Source of the DNA: Crambe crambe
Lineage: Eukaryota; Porifera; Demospongiae; Poecilosclerida; Crambeidae
Assembly (NCBI GenBank): GCA_963924555.1
Contig: OZ004597.1
Span: 3,056,404 to 3,120,403 of the forward strand
DNA length: 64,000 bases
Reading direction: 5' to 3'
Part shown: positions 12,348-22,182 of the stretch, piece after piece
Layout: every line of letters begins with the position of its first letter
Numbering within the stretch: the stretch's first letter is position 1
The notes under the pieces: generated by a model
The model's database searches: none
Told to the model about the DNA's origin: nothing
What the model saw: the letters and a program-made list of their open reading frames with translations, nothing else
Made by a program: the position numbers and the translations under genes

Positions 12348-13636
12348 AAGACCAGCTTTTAGATGATGCAGTCCTTCGATTGTGGCGTACAGGAGCCAAT
12401 TTTAAACAGTGGAACGGCAAAGAAGATGATCAAACCAATGTAAGATGTTTTACATTTTAGTATACGTACAATATTTCATTCAAATATTCTATATTATAGC
12501 TTGCTCGTGAAATCAGCACAGAAGAGTATGGTTTGAGTATTGATACAAATGTCGCTTTGTGGTTAGACTGCCGATCATTTTGCAACTATTCTCCTCTGAT
12601 AAAAGTTGATGGTTTTGTATAATAATAACCAGTGAAATTCATAAGGAATTTGATGCCTACATGAATGCTATCAAAGAACTGAAAGGATTGAATTTTCTTC
12701 CAGCAATAGAGTTGCTACAGCTCTGGCATGCAAGCAACAAAATTCCTTTATCTACTGTATCAAACTATGGAAAGTGTTATATCCCACTCAATAGCTCCCA
12801 ACTGGATGAAGTGGTTGAATGGATGTTAAAGATGAGAAAGAAATTTTTATCCCAAGGCCAAGAGATTTTCAAGGAATATTTGGTCAACATATGTGAAAAT
12901 GAAGTTGAGAATAAAAGTTCAGGGAATGTTCCTACTACAGAAAGTGGAAACGATAAGGTAATCTATAGTGTATAATTTTCTTTAAGAAATATATACTTTT
13001 CTCTCTATTAGTGGATACAATTCTTGGATCTATGCAACACTGACAAAGTAATAATTGAGACTGGTGGTATGCTGAATGATAAGCATATATATGCTGCTAT
13101 GAAATTGAATTCCCACATATTGGGGGACTTGAACCTACCGTTCTCTGTCAAATATCTGGATTTTCCGCTGTTTCTATAATTTGTGTCATTACTATACTGT
13201 TGTTGTTACTCATGTCGTTATAATTATTACAGTTTCGATTCAAATTCATTTCACTGGACAAGCTCATTGGGTAACTTCTGCATATGTAGGAGAAGTCAAA
13301 CTATATGATAGTTGTGTCGGTACTGTTTTGACCAAATCATTGAAAACACAGCTCAAGCAAATTTACAACTCGTGTGTCAATGAGAAAGATGGTTATTTGA
13401 TGATTTCAGAAATGCCTGTTCAACAACAGAGCAATCTTACTGATTGTGGAATATTCTCTATCACATTTGCATATCATCTGGCCCTAGGAGATGAACCATC
13501 AAGTCTAGACTTTGATCATGCAAAAATCCGCCAGCACCTTGTTGGATGTTTTGAATCTGAAGAGTTGTCACCTTTTCCACTTATACAAGGCCAACATGCC
13601 ACCACACATTGTGTTAAAAGAAGCAGAGCAATATAA
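12348..13636 (+). pseudogene. Ulp1/C48-like protease region of the transposon (broken)
   Basis: Reading continues through LEDQLLDDAV (to about 12439), an exon from 12500, an open stretch 12661-12957 and an exon from 13012. After a frameshift near 13130 and an insertion or intron ending at 13230, the frame to 13636 carries the C48 catalytic signature: His in GQAHWVTSAYV, Asp in VKLYDSCVG, and Gln/Cys in QQQSNLTDCGIFS. Ulp1-type proteases remove SUMO-like modifiers, and some DNA transposons encode them. In-frame stops near 12620 and shifted frames mark it as a pseudogene. It could be a second gene of the element or the C-terminus of one long protein. Confidence 0.65.
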
Positions 13637-13858
13637 ACTGCATAACTTTTACATTATTGATAATTTTGGCTTGAATACAACTCTAATAGTGATAATAATA
13701 GCTAATATTATTGCTTGAATATAACATTAACAGTGCTAAAACATCTGGGGAGGATTGGGGTAAATCATGACAATAATTATGATGGTACCTGTACCTACAT
13801 AATTATAGACTCCTATATCTGAGCTGACAGTTGTGAGACCGTTTATTTCTCTTAGCGA

Positions 13859-14069
13859 GGTACTAAATCACCGTGAACCCTTTTTGGTGATTTGGCACCC
13901 CGGTATGAAAATTCCAGGGGTACTAAATCACCGTGACACCGGCCAGGCTCTCTTTCTTCCCCTCCCCCCTTCTGTGCGCGCGCGAGAGCCTGGGGACCGG
14001 GACGAGGCTAATACCTTCTCTCGTTCAGAATGAGTTACCCGCTGTTCGGAATATGCCCCACTTTACCTT
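13859..14069. repeat. Right terminal inverted repeat of the transposon
   Basis: A compact arm holding three blocks that all recur in reverse orientation on the left: 13859-13940 (tactaaatcaccgtg motifs), 13944-13992 (caggctctc unit) and 14044-14069 (outer end, ttcggaatatgccccac). The inner block contains its own short foldbacks around tactaaatcaccgtga. Confidence 0.7.
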
Positions 14070-14345
14070 ATCACTAAGTATACTCCTGGTACAGATAAAA
14101 TTGTTTATGTTGTCCTGCTACTAGAGATGTACAAAGAATATTTTTCTACTGAATGAGATAGCTACCAGCACAAATTAAGATCATTTAGCTGGCATAATGA
14201 CAAGATCAGATGCTTTGTAATTTCGAGCGAGTGTCACTCCGTTGGCGTCTATTTTTAAATTTCCCGCCGGAATCTATCCTATACCGCAGTGTTTTCCTGC
14301 TGCGTATACGGAGCGTATACTACACCACGCCCATGAATTCGGCGC

Positions 14346-17300
14346 GTGATCCTCATTTTCGAGTGACCGAGATTCGAACTTTTCTCTGCCAAATAGCGCT
14401 TGAAGACGTTTGGATTTATCTTGCCGAGGTAAGTATCATTTCGGTCAGTAAGTAGATCTTCATTTTCTGAGGTCATTTAAAACAAAATTGTTCGCTACAG
14501 ACTTCGCGATTGGAATTATACTAGCTAGCTACTAGGTGGCGCTGCTTTTGCGTCATGACGTCACTCCCTGCTAATTAAAAGCAGCTAGCTAATAAGTTTT
14601 TTGGCGCGTCTTTGGGCCGGCCCTGAATATCGGATCCCGATCTCCTGCACCGAGTTGCCTCGCAATACAATGTAATGTGTGATGACATGGACTGCCTGAG
14701 GCAAAGAAAGAGTTAGCTATAGGAATTAATTTTTTGCTAACTGTGTGTAGGCTATGAGGATTTCAAACAAACAAATAACACCTCCATTCTAAAAATTTAA
14801 TTTTGTGCTAAAGCACTGCCTTACTCTATCTCTTATTATGTAGAGTGCGCAAAGAAAAGACATGGAGTTGGAACGCCCACCCTTGCGCTCTAGTGAAGCC
14901 ACCGAGTCACTCATCCAAACACTCCTCTCTCCAGAGATTTCCAGCAGTTCAGAACCATCCAACACGGCTGATTATGAACCTGAATCAGATAGTTCCAATT
15001 CAGACTCTGGCTCAGAGGACAAGAAAACAACTGAGAGTGAACCTTATGCCTTCCTCGGTAAACGAAGGAGGAGTCAGCCCGTGAAATTTTCATCTGAGTT
15101 TCATTTTGAAAGCAAGAGGACCACTCCAAAGAGGGCGTCATTTGGGAAGTTACGCAGCACCCCAAGAACAAGAAAACAGAAAGCCTCTGAGTTTGCGACT
15201 TTAGAGAGTAAGAAGAAGAGGGGGAGCCGTTGTAGGAAATGCGAGGGTTGTCTCAGAGAGGACTGCGGCCAGTGTCATTACTGCCTCGATAAGCCCAAAT
15301 TTGGAGGTCCAGGGAAGAAGAAGCAAAGGTGTGCCCTTAGGACCTGCTCTGCTTTTGAACGCAAAACTCCCAAGAAGGTAAGTGATTAGGATGAGGCTAA
15401 TAGTGAAAATAGGATTTTAAAAAGTTGTACCAATCCAGGCAAGTGATGGGACACCTCCCTCTGATACTTCTCCTGTCATCGAAGCCAAGTCCCCGCCTTC
15501 CACCACAGAGGAGCTTCCATCTACCGATACTTCTGCTTCTAAAACCACGTCTAAAGCTGCTGCTGCTTCATCTTCAACCACCACCACCACCACCACCACT
15601 GTTACTTCAAGCACCCCTATATCTAAAGGGGGTTCTACTCCTGTTACACCTGTTCTGAATTTAGTGAGTGTGAAGCAGGCCTTGGCTTCCAACCAGCTCT
15701 CTTATGCCAAAGCAGCGATGCAGCTAGCTTCAAACAAACTGCTCATCAGCGAGCAACTCAAGTCTGCTCAAAAGTCTAAACTCTCTTCCATCAATGACAC
15801 TCCCGTCACCTCATCACCATCAAAAACGGGATCTTCTTCAAGTCTGACTTCTGGAATTCCTGTGGTGAAGCCAGTGGCCTCTTCTGGATCTGCTACTCCA
15901 TCAATAATCAAAAAATCTCCCTCCCAAGTAGTAGCTAAATCTGTTGTCGCCACTAAAGTTACTGCACCGGTCACACCTGCTAAGATTTCCTCACCTGTTC
16001 CTGGAATGGGGGCGTACTCGGGACAAATTTTGATCAAGAAGTCTCTCTCAACCCCCCAAGTGGTCACTCCTAAAGTTACAGCTGCCAAGGGGACAGTCAC
16101 AATAGGAATAACCACACCCACCATTTCTGCTTCTTCAACTGTTGCTGCCAAAAAGGTAAGCATGTAAACCTCATAGCCTGTTCAGAGGAGGAGGTGGTGC
16201 ATGAGAGTCTATTCATTTGTGTTAGCTGTGAGGTACCTAATGCCTGCCTGATCAAAGTGTCCTGAATAGGATACAGGTAAACCTCTTTTGTACCCTCATC
16301 TGAATAGAAACGCAAAGAATGTGGTATTACTAAAAATAGAAAAATGGTTTTTAAAAAGGCAGTGAAGCTGGGTGTTTGAATTTAGAATTTTTGACTATTG
16401 CATGTGCAGACTACACCTGTAGTGGCAACTTCTGTGGCTTCTAAATCACTACTAAATGAATCTGGTGGACCCAAGAATGGTAAAAAGAACAGCAGCATGA
16501 TATGTGTCCAGTGTGGAAGGGAGCGTACTATGGGACGGGCACGTAACTCAAAATTCTGCACACAGCGCTGCATCATCAACTGGGTAGAGGCCCACCCTGG
16601 GAAAGCCCCTAAGGAAGCAGAACTGGAATTGCCTCCTGAAGAGGAAACTTCTTCTCAACCGTCCAAACCTACCACCCCGCCCTCATCTGGAAAGGACACC
16701 CCCAAATCCCTCCCAAGGGCACTCAAAAACTTGCAAATCGATATGGCCAAACCTGGAACTAAATTAAGTGAGAAAGATTCAGATTCTGCTAAGGTGCCTG
16801 GTCCAACAATCACCAAGTTGTTAAGTAGCACTGAGACACCGTCGTCATCTCTGGTGAAGACCAATGCTGCCATGCGAGCAAACCTCATCGAATCTCTAGC
16901 CACTATGATCACTGAACATCAGAAAGTGCTGCAAAATGCCTCCACTCTGCTTTCCCCTGCTTCAGCAACTGCTGCCACCACCACCACCACCACTACTATG
17001 GCAACAAAAATATCTTCAAGTACTCAAAGTGGTTTAGCTGAAAAAAAGGTGACCCAAAGTTCCACTGCTCAGGGGTCAAAGGTGACACCTAAGGGTCCGG
17101 TCAAGAGGACAACCACAGCCCAACAGCCTTCTTCCACCAAGAAGCAGAGGGTGTCTGCCAAAGCATCAGCAGCTGCAGCTGCCCAGAAGTCTGTAACCTT
17201 TGACCTTGACTCAACAGAGAGCATAGAAAATAAGTCAACCAGCCCTCCTGGTGGGATCAAGTTCCCACTGGACGAGCTTGCCAGCTACCTCCAAGGTCGT

Positions 17301-17669
17301 CCGAAGCCCTTTGATGTCACTAAGATCAAGATCCCTCCAGGTCAGTAAAATTTTTGTGGGTTTTGAATGGCTATTGTTCAATTGATTTGATAGGGATTTG
17401 ACTGTTGCACACACTCGTATTATGTAGGTCTTCCTGCTGACATTCGACAATGGACAGTAGCTAACGTGGTGGAGTACTTTAAGTCCACCAATGACTGTCA
17501 AGGTTACGTGGATCTGTTTGAAGCACAGGAAGTGGACGGCATTGCACTTCTCCTGCTCACTCATGAAGCCCTGGTCAAGTGTCTGGGGATCAAGCTTGGC
17601 CGTGCTGTGAAGATCATGAACCGAGTGTACAAGTTAAAGAGCTACCATGAGCACTGTTCCAAGAAATGA
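14346..17669 (+). CDS. CXXC zinc finger, FCS zinc finger and SAM protein (Polyhomeotic-like)
   Basis: Coding exons: 14862-15377 (ATG at 14862), 15439-16155, 16410-17340, 17428-17669. A probable non-coding first exon ends at the gtaagt at 14429, and the next acceptor is at 14841-14843. The open frame gives 801 residues. Residues about 120-163 are a CXXC zinc finger (CRKCEGC, then CGQCHYC, KFGG and two further Cys), the type that binds unmethylated CpG in CFP1, KDM2 and MLL. Residues 443-465 are an FCS finger (CVQCGRE, NSKFCTQRC) as in Polyhomeotic and L3MBTL proteins. Residues about 723-792 form a Polyhomeotic/L3MBTL-type SAM domain (AQEVDGIALLLL, IKLGRAVKI). Long Ser/Thr/Pro/Ala-rich linkers join them. 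The inferred role is recruitment of a Polycomb-type complex to CpG-rich chromatin in the nucleus. To my knowledge CXXC is not part of bilaterian PHC proteins. Confidence 0.85.
14556..14563. promoter_or_regulatory. CRE-type palindrome TGACGTCA
   Basis: A perfect 8-bp CREB/ATF-type site in the first intron of the CXXC-FCS-SAM gene. It is seen in sequence; binding is inferred. Confidence 0.35.
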
Positions 17670-17999
17670 ATGCAAACTATTGAACATAAGCATGCATAAA
17701 GAATGCAAATTGGACCAAAACATACCAACACACATTAAAATTAATTTTCTACCTAGCTTATATCTATCCCCTTTTTAAGCCGCAATAAGCAGTAGTCAAT
17801 TTTCCCCCTAAATTTTAACTTCACCTTCCTTTACAGAAAATGAACAAATCCATTTAGCCATCATTACACTGTACAATAATTTTGTTGTACTCTGAACAAC
17901 ACTGCATAGTCCACCTTAACAATTTGAATTTTTGTTACATGTGAATATTAAAAATACTGATACATATTAAAATCAATCTTTATTACTGCTGTGTTTTGA
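17670..17999. other. Convergent 3' region between CXXC gene and UBE2J1
   Basis: AT-rich DNA with ATTAAA-type signals for the plus-strand gene. On the minus strand AATAAA (17979-17984) lies only about 16 bp past the UBE2J1 stop, which implies a very short 3' UTR. No coding potential. Confidence 0.5.
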
Positions 18000-19700
18000 T
18001 TAGCTTGCCATGATGTAAATTCTCCTGACCACCAAAATACCGATGGCCAAGAGGAGCATCCATATCAGGACTAGTGAGCCAAATCTCACGGCATGACTGT
18101 TTCCATGGGGGATATCACCAGGGTTGGTTTCTATGGAGGCCCTTCTGACAGTGGGGGGGATCATGGATGCATTAGCAGCATGAGAGGTCGTTACAGCCTT
18201 GAGCTCTCCTGTGGCTGGGGAGGAGGAAGTAGTAGCTGTAGGTGGGTGGAATCTTTGTCTTGGAGCATTGGATGTTGGTTGGGTATTATTGGTATCTTGT
18301 GAATGAGGACCAGCTTTTTGGTTCAGTTTCTTGTATGCCTTCACTTCATCCTCGGACTATTAAAAGAATATACAGAATGACATTCTACTCTGTTCCACAA
18401 AAGATAACTCGGATAGGACAATACAATAATCATTTTCAATCTGGCTGGGGCCCCTATGTCCTTAGAGAATTAACCTTGAAAGCCATCTGCGTGACGATGT
18501 CAGCAGCCTCTGCCATGGTCTTGTCTTGCTTCTCCTTGGCCCCTTGTCCTTCCTCCATGGGTGGGAGGATGTCCTTATTAGGAATGCCACACACAGGACA
18601 CACCCACTCCAGGGAAGAACGGGCTAACTTTCTCCGTTGTTCAGGTGGGGCATCCACGGAACCAATAGCACCAACTCCCTCAGTGGGCATGAACCCTATC
18701 AGTGCCAGCAAAACTGTGCGGACTAGAAGAAAATGGTTCTTCACACACTCTCTTCTTCAAGGTGGCATTTTTGGGACTTGGGGAATACAGTGGAACCTCT
18801 AATGATGGACACTCCAAAAAGAAAATAACCTCTACAGAATAACCTCAAGAAGAGGACAACCTCTCTACAAAGGACAAAAGGTTATTTGGAGGTTCCACTG
18901 CACAGCATCCTGGTGCAGAAATAGAAGTCTCATAAATCACTCTTACTGTATGGATGCTTTCTTTTCCCTTGTTACAAAGGAGGTGACAGTATCTAATTAC
19001 CACTTACTGCTGCTGGACCAGCTCACAAATATTACTGTATAGATGCTTTCCTTTCCCTTGTTACATAGTCTTGTGTAGCCAGATCCGATTCTTTCCTTTT
19101 TCTTGGGGGCAGGGGGGAAGAAGAAAAAAGAATCAGTGCCCCAAGAAAAAGGAAAGAATTGGGTCTGGCTACACAAGACTACTTGTTATCAAGGAGGTGA
19201 CAGTATTTAATTGCCACTTACTGCTCCAGGATGGTTGCCACAGCTCTGGATGGTATGCAGAGGCACTCAGACAGATCTTGTGATGTATCTCGAACCTCCC
19301 ATTGGGCTGAAACACACAAGATAGGAATGTCAAGGTACAAGACTTGCCACTACCTACATAACCTTCAGCACTTGTAATGTTGCATCATGTCAATAGTCTT
19401 AGTACTTAAGCAACTTATTTTTTATTGATCTATGTAAGTGTGTATCCAAATCCTCCTTTAATACATACATTACATGTGTTATTGACGAACTTTAAGGGGG
19501 GGAGTGTTATCTATCCCTCCTCGTCTCTTCCTCACAAAGAGAGACTTGGTATACAGTGATGTCATAGAATTACATGTAGTTCTCATAAAAATTAGCTTAT
19601 GAAACAAACCACCAAGCTCATAAGCTAATTTTTATGAGAACTAAGAAAAGTAAGCAGAGTTTGTACTAAAATTATGTTTTACAACCTCCAATAACCCCCC

Positions 19701-19737
<37 letters not shown>

Positions 19738-20060
19738 ATTGTTTTTAAAGCCAACCTAACAACATACAGTCAGCATCATTATACTGGGAGGTTTCATGGG
19801 ATATTCGGTGGGGAGGAGGATGCGTCCATGGTAACGACCCCCTTCAAACTCTGTTCCTTGAGGGGCAAGGATAGTGAAGTGCCATTCAAAGAGGTTGTCT
19901 TCCAACGGTTGGGCATAGTACATAGGAGTAGGGTCCTTCAATTCCATGGCCTCTCTCATAAGACGTTTTACCCCTTAGAGATTGAGGTTTTAAAATAATA
20001 ACACACTTCAATAGCAACTTCATCTTTACCTGGACTCTTTAAGTTATATTTCTGATCCAT
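18000..20060 (-). CDS. UBE2J1: Ubiquitin-conjugating enzyme E2 J1-like, tail-anchored
   Basis: Exons (minus): 20060-20030, 19973-19768, 19306-19222, 18722-18475, 18356-18000; the frame is open for 308 residues (human UBE2J1 is 318). UBE2J (Ubc6-type) enzymes are ER-anchored E2s of ER-associated degradation and pass ubiquitin to ER ligases. The start reads MDQKYNLKSPGVKRLMREA. The HxN-type active-site region of ordinary E2s is replaced by the family's LTPNGRFEIHHKICLS, with the catalytic Cys at residue 91, the same position as in the human enzyme. QPSWSIRT and GFMPTEGVGAIGS are also conserved. The last exon has a Ser/Pro/Thr linker and ends in a hydrophobic segment of about 20 residues followed by RRIY, a tail anchor. 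It is divergent from MANEA. Confidence 0.93.
18788..18900. repeat. MITE-like element with cagtggaacct termini
   Basis: A 113-bp unit bounded by cagtggaacct and its complement aggttccactg, lying in a UBE2J1 intron. Related fragments with the cagtggaa/gttccactg motif occur at about 5150-5202, 6774-6900, 24327-24390 and 63334-63440. The CAG-type termini recall hAT-derived MITEs; no clear 8-bp target duplication is visible. Confidence 0.65.
18945..19229. repeat. Tandem duplication of an intron segment, one copy split by a MITE
   Basis: A segment of about 80 bp is duplicated in UBE2J1 intron 3. It holds tgctttcttttcccttgtta, aaggaggtgacagtat and the splice-donor neighbourhood cacttactgct. Copy one is at about 18945-19015. 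Copy two is split into 19032-19065 and 19182-19229 by the inverted-repeat element at 19066-19181. The real exon 3 donor (19221-19222) lies in copy two; copy one carries a similar donor-like sequence. Confidence 0.65.
19066..19181. mobile_element. MITE with tagtcttgtg termini
   Basis: A foldback element with arms of about 45 bp (19066-19111 and 19137-19181) reading tagtcttgtgtagccagatc and its complement. The flanks cttgttac and cttgttat suggest a 7-bp target duplication. The outermost bases resemble those of the longer element at 24414-24832. Confidence 0.7.
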
Positions 20061-20248
20061 GGTAGCTCACTCAGCTCAGTAGCTGGCTTGTTGTTATGCG
20101 ATATGCTGAGCTTGCAGAAAATCGAACGACGTGGCGCATTATAGCGACCTTTACCAAACAACAACAATGGACTCCGGGGGTGTAGCTTAGCAGCTTATAA
20201 TAATTAAAGAGTCAGAAGTCATCATTGGAGATCTCTCTCTGCACAGGC
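20061..20248. promoter_or_regulatory. Divergent promoter UBE2J1 / MANEA
   Basis: 188 bp separate the start codons of two divergent genes, so both promoters must lie here or overlap the 5' UTRs. No TATA box is evident; this is inferred from gene layout. Confidence 0.5.
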
Positions 20249-21679
20249 ATGCGAATTGTGCACCTTCGCTTCGTCATTGTGCTGAGTTTAATCTACCTCT
20301 GCCTGGTGCTTATGCTCTATCAATTCTTATGGAAAAGTCACAAACTGGACAGCGGTTTGAATCTCTTGGACTTTACTTCTCTCCCTCACGAGAGAGATAC
20401 TTTTGATTTCTCCAATGACACAGTGGAGTTCAACTTCAAAAGGCGGAATGGCTTCCTGCAAGACACCAATGGGAGTATAAACAGCCTTTTAAACACTTCA
20501 GAGAGTACAAACTCCTCGTTTTTCCCTCAGAACTCCTCTTATGATGTTATAAATATGAAAAAACCACTCTTTGATGTGACAGAGATGCCTCTTCCTTCGT
20601 ACTGCATCCATGCTTTTTACTATATGTGGTATGGCAATCCTCAGCATAATGAAGGAAGATATTTTCATTGGAATCACAAATATCTTCCCCACTGGCAAGA
20701 GGACATTACAAAGAGGTACCCCACAGGAAGACACGTGCCTCCTGATGACATCGGAGCAAGTTTCTACCCCAAGCTAGGCTGCTATAGCTCAAGTGATCCC
20801 AAAATCATGGAAGAGCATATGTACCAGTTGAGACAAGCTCGAGTTGGAGTGATATCAGTGTCGTGGTACCCCAAGGGATTGGGTGATGATGAGGGTTTCC
20901 CCCCTGACCCTCTCATACCAGATCTGCTGGACATTGCTGAGATGTATTCCATCAAAGTGACAATTCACATCGAACCATATAAAGGACGGTCACCCCTATC
21001 AGTGAGAACTGACCTCAAGTACATTACTGAGAAGTACTCAGTTCACCCTGCCTTCTACAAGCACAACTCCAGAAAAGGCAGCAAATTTGTTCCTTTGGTG
21101 TATATCTATGACTCTTACCTGAATGCTGCTCATGAATGGGCTGAAATCCTGAAACCAGGCAAGGTACACTCCATCAGAGGAACAGATTTTGATTGTGCTG
21201 TGATTGGTTTAATGGTTGACGCACCTCACAAAAGAGCCATCCTTGATGGGGGATTTGATGGCTTCTACACTTACTTTGCATCCAGGGACTTCAGTTATGG
21301 ATCCACGGTTAGAAACTGGGATAAACTATATGACTTTGCAAGGAGGAACAATCTTATTTTCATTCCCAGTTTCGGACCCGGCTACGATGATGTTCGAGTC
21401 CGGCCTTGGAATGCAATGAATATGAAGCCAAGACGAAATGGGCAGTACTATAAAGAGATGTTTCGGGAAGCTATAAGAACTTGTGTAAACTCTAAGGAAC
21501 AGAACACAGGGATTGTATCTCTGACATCTTTTAACGAGTGGCATGAAGGCACTCAGATTGAAAGTGCTATCCCAAAGATATCAAATGGATTCACTTACAT
21601 AGACTACACACCACACCAGCCAGACTTTTTCCTTCAACTCACGAAAGAACTATCAACTCATATGCAATGTAATTTATAA
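20249..21679 (+). CDS. MANEA: Glycoprotein endo-alpha-1,2-mannosidase (GH99), intronless
   Basis: A single open frame of 476 residues. The ATG at 20249 is chosen because the upstream in-frame extension has no ATG. MANEA is a Golgi type II membrane enzyme that cleaves glucosylated mannose from N-glycans, bypassing glucosidase trimming. A short cytosolic start and a membrane anchor (about residues 7-26, rich in Leu/Val/Ile) are followed by a stem and the GH99 domain from about residue 120. Recognisable blocks are YYMWYGNP, SWYPKGLGDDEG, HIEPYKGR, GGFDGFYTYFAS and SFNEWHEGTQIE; the last carries the paired glutamates of the catalytic site. The lack of introns contrasts with the intron-rich neighbours and with the several-exon vertebrate gene. 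Confidence 0.95.
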   Translation: MRIVHLRFVIVLSLIYLCLVLMLYQFLWKSHKLDSGLNLLDFTSLPHERDTFDFSNDTVEFNFKRRNGFLQDTNGSINSLLNTSESTNSSFFPQNSSYDVINMKKPLFDVTEMPLPSYCIHAFYYMWYGNPQHNEGRYFHWNHKYLPHWQEDITKRYPTGRHVPPDDIGASFYPKLGCYSSSDPKIMEEHMYQLRQARVGVISVSWYPKGLGDDEGFPPDPLIPDLLDIAEMYSIKVTIHIEPYKGRSPLSVRTDLKYITEKYSVHPAFYKHNSRKGSKFVPLVYIYDSYLNAAHEWAEILKPGKVHSIRGTDFDCAVIGLMVDAPHKRAILDGGFDGFYTYFASRDFSYGSTVRNWDKLYDFARRNNLIFIPSFGPGYDDVRVRPWNAMNMKPRRNGQYYKEMFREAIRTCVNSKEQNTGIVSLTSFNEWHEGTQIESAIPKISNGFTYIDYTPHQPDFFLQLTKELSTHMQCNL

Positions 21680-21833
21680 GCAGACAATCCCTGCACTGTT
21701 ATTTTAATTATGGTGTGAAAAAGATAGTGCGGGGAGGGCTGTGTACATAAGAACATTGACCATGATCATATAAACACAAAAGTATTTTTTTTGTTATACA
21801 AAACTATCTAGAAGTCTCTTTTGCATCAAGTTT

Positions 21834-22119
21834 TTAGTAGTTGCTATAAGGAGAGTAAGTTTGCTGGGTATAAGGAGTTTGCTGTTTGGGATAACCAGCA
21901 GATGCGGGTGCCGTAGCAAGATTGGTCTGGAATCCATAGTTGTATCCGGACTGTGCCTGCTGTTGTTGTGGTGGTGGCGCCGGTTGTGTTGCAGCCTGAT
22001 ATTGGCTGTATGGTGCAGGATGCTGCTGCTGTTGGTACGTGGCAGGTCCTGAAGTGGGAGGGGCACCAGGGCGGTAGTCATGAGATGGAGGAGCACTATA
22101 ACCACTCTGTTGTTGTGGC

Positions 22120-22182
<63 letters not shown>

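Larger units (their letters stand above)
9271..14069 (+). mobile_element. Decayed Ginger-like DNA transposon with integrase and Ulp1-type protease
   Basis: The outer ends are inverted repeats: 9271-9295 matches the reverse complement of 14044-14069. Further inverted blocks pair 9788-9836 with 13944-13992 and 10434-10503 with 13859-13940. On the right these blocks lie within about 210 bp; on the left they spread over about 1.2 kb, so the left arm has gained about 1 kb or the right has lost it. Inside, on the plus strand, lie an HHCC zinc finger, a DDE integrase with a GPY-like motif, and an Ulp1/C48-like cysteine protease, with several GT-AG introns. Ginger elements are eukaryotic DNA transposons whose transposase is related to Gypsy integrases, which fits inverted repeats instead of LTRs. 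Frameshifts and stops show that this copy is inactive. Superfamily assignment is by architecture. Confidence 0.75.
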
